Below are positions 49,803-53,482 of a DNA stretch of 53,482 nt, piece by piece. Source of the DNA: Myxococcaceae bacterium (lineage in GTDB: Bacteria; Myxococcota; Myxococcia; Myxococcales; Myxococcaceae). Location: the NCBI GenBank assembly GCA_019686135.1, contig JADGHL010000021.1:1-53482 (forward strand), written 5' to 3'. A program made the translations under genes and the position numbers. How positions within the stretch are numbered: the stretch's first letter is position 1; every line of letters begins with the position of its first letter. The notes beneath the pieces are model-generated. The model did no database searches. It was given only the letters and a program-made list of their open reading frames with translations, and was not told the DNA's origin.

Positions 49803-50078
49803 GGCCCGAACACTAACGCGCACCCCTCTCGCTTCGCAGCGCAACGGGCCCGGACCATGCGGCCAGCGCTTCAGCGGCCGCACCGGCGCAGCGGCCGCAC
49901 GGACGCATCGACCACGCCAGCGCAGCGCGCCGCGCTGGACGCAACGACCGTACGGGCGCAGCGATCACGCTGGCGGAACGACGGCACGTGCACGACCAGG
50001 CGCCTCGCAGCGCTCTTCGTCGGCGACGCGCTCAACGAGAAGACCTGGGGTCCGCCGCTGGCGTGCGCGCACGAGCGC
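49803..50078. other. 276-bp intergenic stretch with short repeats
   Basis: Between the cyclase and Ku genes, both on minus. It contains a 17-bp tandem repeat (AGCGGCCGCACCGGCGC at 49875 and a 15/17 copy at 49892) and many GCAGCG hexamers. An open frame across it on plus has only Arg/Ala-rich shadow composition. I see no gene, tRNA or convincing promoter. Confidence 0.4.
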
Positions 50079-50996
50079 TCACGCGCTCGATTTCTTCTTC
50101 TTCGCGCCGTTCCCGGACTTCTTCTTCGCGCGTGACCCGGACCTGGCTCCGTGCGCAGCCTCGGCGCGGTGGCGCCGCTCGCCGGTCTCCTCCGCCGGCT
50201 CGCCGGCCTGTGGACCGCGCTCCTTCAGCCGCTCGAGGCTCTTCTGCAGCGCGTCCATCAGGTTGACCACGCGCGCCGGCTCCTCCTTCACCACGGGCGC
50301 GACGATCTCCTCGCCCTCGGCCTTGCGCTGGATGAGCGCCAGCACCTGTTCGCGGTGCTCGTCTTTGTAGCGCCTGGGGTCAAACGTGGTGCTGAGCGAT
50401 TCGATCAACTGCTCTGCCATCTTCACCTCGCGCTCGCCCGGGTGGACCGACTTGTCCGGGAGCTCCTCGAGGTCCTCCACCGGGTTGACCTCGTCCGCGT
50501 ACAGCATGGTGGAGAGCTCCAGGCCATCGCCCACCGGCCGCACGGCGCAGAGGTACTGACGGGTCCGCAGCACGACGCGGGCGATCCCCACCTTGTTCGT
50601 CCGCCGGAGCGCCTCGAGCAACAGCTTGTACGGCCTGGCCGCGCCGCGGTCGGGCACGACGTAGTACGCGCTCTCGTAATAGATGGGATCGATCTCCTCC
50701 TGATGGACGAAGTCCTCGATCGTGATCGACCGGTCCGCCTTCGGGTTGAGCGCGGCGATCTCCTCCCGCTCCAGCATCACGTAGCGCCCGGGCGCCACCT
50801 CGTAGCCTTTGGCGATTTCGTCCCAGTCGACCTCCTTGTCCTCCGCGGAGCAGACACGCTTCTGCTTGATCCGCGCGCCGTCCTTCTTGTGCAGCATGTG
50901 GAACTGCACTTCCTTGTGGGACGTCGCCGGGTAGAGCTTCACCGGGATGTTCACCAGACCGAAGCTGATCGCTCCGGACCACATTGCCCTGGGCAT
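50079..50996 (-). CDS. ku: bacterial Ku DNA end-binding protein
   Basis: 305 residues. Ku binds DNA double-strand ends and recruits LigD for non-homologous end joining. It begins MPRAMWSGAISFGLVNIPV, the invariant Ku start, and has 'RIKQKRVCSAEDKEVDWDEIAKGYEV', 'FVHQEEIDPIYYESAYYVVPD' and 'TMLYADEV'. The C-terminal tail is Lys/Arg/Ala-rich (ending in AKKKKSSA), as in Ku proteins with a basic DNA-binding extension. AAGGAG lies five nt before the ATG at 50996, deciding this start over one at 51044. No ligD is in the window. It is divergent from the M48 protease gene. Confidence 0.95.
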   Translation of the reverse strand: MPRAMWSGAISFGLVNIPVKLYPATSHKEVQFHMLHKKDGARIKQKRVCSAEDKEVDWDEIAKGYEVAPGRYVMLEREEIAALNPKADRSITIEDFVHQEEIDPIYYESAYYVVPDRGAARPYKLLLEALRRTNKVGIARVVLRTRQYLCAVRPVGDGLELSTMLYADEVNPVEDLEELPDKSVHPGEREVKMAEQLIESLSTTFDPRRYKDEHREQVLALIQRKAEGEEIVAPVVKEEPARVVNLMDALQKSLERLKERGPQAGEPAEETGERRHRAEAAHGARSGSRAKKKSGNGAKKKKSSA

Positions 50997-51142
50997 TGGC
51001 GCTCCTTCGGTCATCAAGGTTTGCGCCCTGCCGAGCGGCCGCAATCGGCGCGCCGTCGACGGTGCGGCGTGCGGGCAAACGAGCGGTTGTCGGGCGTCGT
51101 GGCGGTGAATAGGACTCCGGCAGCACCGCTCTGGAGATCATG

Positions 51143-51988
51143 ATGCGCAAGACCCTCGTCGCAGTGTTCCTGGCCCTGGCGGCCACCGTGGGCGCCGGCT
51201 GCGCCACCGCTTCCGTCCGCGGCGCCGAGAAGGCGGTCGCCACCGCGCTGATCTCGACGGAGGAGGAGAACCAGCTCGGCGCGCAGATGCACCAGGAGCT
51301 GCAGAAGCAGGGCATCCGCTACAGCACCGATCCGGTGGTGACGAAGTACGTCGAGGACATCGCGCGGCCCATCATCGAACAGGCGCGGCGCGACCGGCCG
51401 GATGTGAAGTGGCACATCTTCGTGGTCGACACCCCCGAAGTGAACGCGTTCGCGACCGCCGGGGGGTACCTCTACGTGCAGACCGGATTGATCCGCGCCG
51501 TGAGGAACGACGCCGAGCTGGCCGGCGTGCTCGCGCACGAGGCGGGCCACGTGACTGCGCGGCATGTCGCGCGGGCGCTGGTGCAGCAGTACGGCCTGCA
51601 GGCGGTGGCCGGCCTCGCCCTCGGCGAGAACCCGTCCCAGCTCCAACAGCTCGGTGCGGCGGTGCTCGCCAACGGCGCGATGCTCCACCACAGCCGCGCG
51701 CAGGAGAGCGAGGCCGACGAGTACGGTGCCCGTTACGCGCGCGCCGCCGGGTTCGATCCGAACGGGCTCATCAGCTTCTTCAACACGCTCCGTCAGCAGA
51801 GCGGCGACACGCCGGCGCTGTTGACCTGGCTGTCCTCACACCCCGCCACCGGCGATCGCATCGCGCACCTGCAGCAGTACATCGCCGAGCACAACCTCCG
51901 CGGCGGGGCGATCAACCGCACCAACGAGCTGACGGCCGCGCAGCAGCGGCTCGGCGGAACCACCGCGACCGGCGGATCCGGGAAGTAG
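51143..51988 (+). CDS. M48-family metalloprotease lipoprotein (BepA/LoiP type)
   Basis: 281-282 residues. It has a lipoprotein signal with lipobox GAGC (Cys20/21), then 'VNAFATAGGYLYVQTGLI', the zinc motif HEAGH (His133 to His137 in the longer form) and the third ligand Glu in 'AQESEADEYGARYA'. These are the features of periplasmic quality-control proteases that degrade misfolded outer-membrane proteins. Two adjacent ATGs (51140, 51143) are possible; the second has the better spacing (6 nt) to GGAG. It is convergent with the YihY/BrkB gene (8-nt gap). The short version lacks the TPR domain of BepA, so it is closer to LoiP/YcaL. Confidence 0.92.
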   Translation: MRKTLVAVFLALAATVGAGCATASVRGAEKAVATALISTEEENQLGAQMHQELQKQGIRYSTDPVVTKYVEDIARPIIEQARRDRPDVKWHIFVVDTPEVNAFATAGGYLYVQTGLIRAVRNDAELAGVLAHEAGHVTARHVARALVQQYGLQAVAGLALGENPSQLQQLGAAVLANGAMLHHSRAQESEADEYGARYARAAGFDPNGLISFFNTLRQQSGDTPALLTWLSSHPATGDRIAHLQQYIAEHNLRGGAINRTNELTAAQQRLGGTTATGGSGK

Positions 51989-51996
51989 CCGCGGCG

Positions 51997-53049
51997 TCAG
52001 CGACGATCGTCGGGCGGCTCGGAGTCGGTGAGCTCCCCGGGTTGATGGCGGTCACGCGAGCCGTGCAGGCGCAAGAGCCTGCGCAGCTTCTGACGCTGCC
52101 GCTTCGCGCTCGAGGCCAACTTCGCCGCCCCCGGGGGCGCGGCGCCCGGGCGTTCCTGGAGCGGCAACGGCGCCTGACCCTCCGCCCGCGCGCCCTTCAC
52201 CTTCCCGCCCTTGGACATGAACTCCACCACGGCGTTCACCTCGCCACCCACGAGGAACACCAGGCCGGAGATGTAGAACCACAAAAGCAGCACAGCGACG
52301 CCGCCGATCGATCCATAGGTGACGTTGAAGCGGCCGAAGTGCTCGACGTACTGGCTGAAGCCCCAGGTGCTCAAGAGCCACAACCCGGTCGCCGTCACCG
52401 ACCCGGGCGTGATGTAGCGGAAGCGCTGCTGGACGTCGGGCAGAAGGTAGTAGCAGAGCGCCGCGGCCAGCATCACCACCATCGCCGTGAAGGGCCAGCG
52501 CGCCAGGGACCAGACCATCGCGAACGCTTCGCTGATGTGGGCCTTCGCCGCCAACCAGGCGCCGAGATCGCCGCCCAGGATGAAGGCAGAGAACGCGAGA
52601 ATGATGAGCAGCGCGCTGGCGATGGTCACGCCGATGGCGATCGCCTGCGTGTGCCAGAACGGCCGCGACTCGGGGACGTCGTAAGCGAGGTTGAGACCCT
52701 TGCGGAGCGCGTTCACGCCGCGCGACGAGGTCCACAGCGTCACGAGCAGCCCCACCGACAGCAGCTTCGGCCGGGGCTGGTTCAGGAGCGAGTCGAAGTG
52801 CCGCTGCACCACCGCGAGCGCTTCGTCCGGCATCACCGTCCCCAGCCGCTCGAGGAGCGCCTCGGCTGCGCCGTGGAGCGGCAGGTATGCAATCAGCGTC
52901 GTGAGGAAGACGAGGAACGGGAAGAGCGCGAAGAGGAAGTAGAACGACAGCTGCGCGGCGGTGTCGGTGACCGCGTCGTCGGACAGCTCGCGGTAGAGCT
53001 GCCGGAGCACCTCCTTGAGCGACAGCCCCTTGAGCTCGGGAAAGAGCAC
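51997..53049 (-). CDS. YihY/BrkB-family inner-membrane protein
   Basis: 350 residues with six predicted membrane helices, the YihY/virulence-factor BrkB fold. Hallmarks are 'AAQLSFYFLFALFPFLVFL', 'LLVTLWTSSRGVNALRKGLNLAYDVPE', and 'YGSIGGVAVLLLWFYISGLVFLVGGEVNAV'. Once called RNase BN by mistake; function is unproven, possibly transport. A basic C-terminal tail (about 270-350, 'KRQRQKLRRLLRLHG') is longer than usual. The start is uncertain: GTG at 53049 is chosen because the conserved region begins just after it; upstream codons are antisense to the divergent gene at 53128. Confidence 0.86.
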   Translation of the reverse strand: MLFPELKGLSLKEVLRQLYRELSDDAVTDTAAQLSFYFLFALFPFLVFLTTLIAYLPLHGAAEALLERLGTVMPDEALAVVQRHFDSLLNQPRPKLLSVGLLVTLWTSSRGVNALRKGLNLAYDVPESRPFWHTQAIAIGVTIASALLIILAFSAFILGGDLGAWLAAKAHISEAFAMVWSLARWPFTAMVVMLAAALCYYLLPDVQQRFRYITPGSVTATGLWLLSTWGFSQYVEHFGRFNVTYGSIGGVAVLLLWFYISGLVFLVGGEVNAVVEFMSKGGKVKGARAEGQAPLPLQERPGAAPPGAAKLASSAKRQRQKLRRLLRLHGSRDRHQPGELTDSEPPDDRR

Positions 53050-53127
53050 GGCCCGAAGGTAGGCATCCGCGGCTCGTCCGCCAGACGCACTTCGCCCCCA
53101 TCCGGTGGGCGCTGGTACGCTCCGGGC

Positions 53128-53482
53128 ATGCCGCGCCTTCTCGTGTTCACCACCGTGCTGATCGCCGGGGCCGCCCTCGCGCAGTCTCGGCGCGCCGTGC
53201 CGCCCGCCAGCGCGTGCAACTCGGAGAACGAAAGCTGCCGCGAGGACTGCACGATGGAGTTCGGCGCCAGCATCCGCCTCCGCGAGAAGCTGGGCCTGTG
53301 CCTCGACAAATGCGAGCGCACGCACGCGCGCTGCACCGAACGTTGGACCGAGCTCCACCAGGCAGGGCTGGATCCCGGGGAGGTCGACACGCGCGAACAT
53401 TCGACGGCGTCCGGGCGCGCGCCCGATCCACGCACCCGCATCGCCCCGCCCCAGTCTCTTATACAAATCTCCGAGCCCACGA
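53128..53482 (+). CDS. small exported Cys-containing protein, cut by the contig end
   Basis: Opens at ATG 53128 with a signal peptide (MPRLLVFTTVLIAGAALAQ). The mature part, at least 90 residues, has five Cys in a CNSENESCREDC...CLDKCERTH...RC-type spacing, probably a helical disulfide fold. The last roughly ten codons (from 53452) are adapter sequence, so the real C terminus is unknown. I do not recognise the family. It is divergent from the YihY/BrkB gene with 78 nt between starts. Confidence 0.6.
   Translation, partial: MPRLLVFTTVLIAGAALAQSRRAVPPASACNSENESCREDCTMEFGASIRLREKLGLCLDKCERTHARCTERWTELHQAGLDPGEVDTREHSTASGRAPDPRTRIAPPQSLIQISEPT
53452..53482. other. Nextera transposase adapter remnant at contig end
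   Basis: The final 31 bases match the Nextera adapter read-through with 29 identities; mismatches are at the second base and at base 15. The core TCTCTTATAC and the tail TCCGAGCCCACGA are exact. AT content changes abruptly against the surrounding GC-rich DNA. This is sequencing-library sequence, not genome. Confidence 0.93.

Noticed and set aside
49859-50135. Plus-strand ORF between the cyclase and Ku genes
   Set aside because: Arg/Ala/Thr-rich, overlaps both genes antisense, and built partly from a 17-bp repeat; no Shine-Dalgarno.
50079-50996. A full NHEJ operon around Ku
   Set aside because: No LigD polymerase, ligase or nuclease domain is encoded in the window.

Overview
The window is about 53.5 kb of very GC-rich bacterial DNA, densely packed with roughly 42 protein genes. 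No rRNA, tRNA, CRISPR array or insertion sequence is visible. The gene style points to a Myxococcota (deltaproteobacterial) genome: lipoproteins with Asp/Ala/Gly-rich linkers behind the lipobox, Cys-rich surface lipoproteins, a cyclase with an N-terminal domain resembling those of myxobacterial cyclases, FG-GAP and Ig-rich exported proteins, many GTG and TTG starts, and frequent 1-11 nt gene overlaps. The assignment rests on gene content only. The last 31 bases closely match Nextera transposase adapter read-through, so the right edge is a contig end from an Illumina assembly. The left edge breaks inside a 66-bp tandem repeat.

Layout. 1-5.5 kb: end of a repeat-linker protein, pterin carbinolamine dehydratase, an isopropylmalate/tartrate-type dehydrogenase, TatC (with a large insert), TatB and a long coiled-coil exported protein. 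5.6-12 kb: MFS transporter and chemoreceptor on minus, then HDAC-like hydrolase, methyltransferase, small lipoprotein and SDR on plus. 12-17.5 kb: PBP1A (with a large insert in its glycosyltransferase domain), a RluA-type pseudouridine synthase and a pentapeptide-repeat protein. 17.5-21 kb: an extreme G/C tract, an MBL-fold protein, a DMT exporter and a Ca2+/H+ antiporter.

21.06-28.4 kb holds the most unusual locus, all on minus: PqqD-like protein, a 1797-residue Ig/FN3/FG-GAP exported protein, a 47-residue peptide, an HPr-kinase-like ATPase and an S24/S26-type peptidase. The last four genes overlap each other by 8-23 nt. The peptide carries a YxxPxL motif like the leader signature that PqqD-type RiPP recognition proteins bind in lasso peptide systems, but no lasso cyclase is present. 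I read it as a candidate undescribed peptide-modification or surface-display system.

28.6-31.7 kb: acyl-CoA dehydrogenase with its electron-transfer flavoprotein (etfB, etfA), closed by a good terminator. 31.8-36 kb: Ig-like lipoprotein, transaldolase-type aldolase and arabinose-5-phosphate isomerase. 36-44.2 kb: a long minus-strand series running from an outer-membrane protein through an LptM-like lipoprotein, lysA, dapA, dapB, an FAH-family hydrolase, folK and a TPR protein to an ASH-type lipoprotein. It couples lysine/diaminopimelate synthesis to envelope genes. 44.3-53.5 kb: mutM, superoxide dismutase, a Cys-rich lipoprotein, a class III cyclase, Ku, an M48 metalloprotease lipoprotein, a YihY/BrkB membrane protein and a truncated Cys-containing exported protein.
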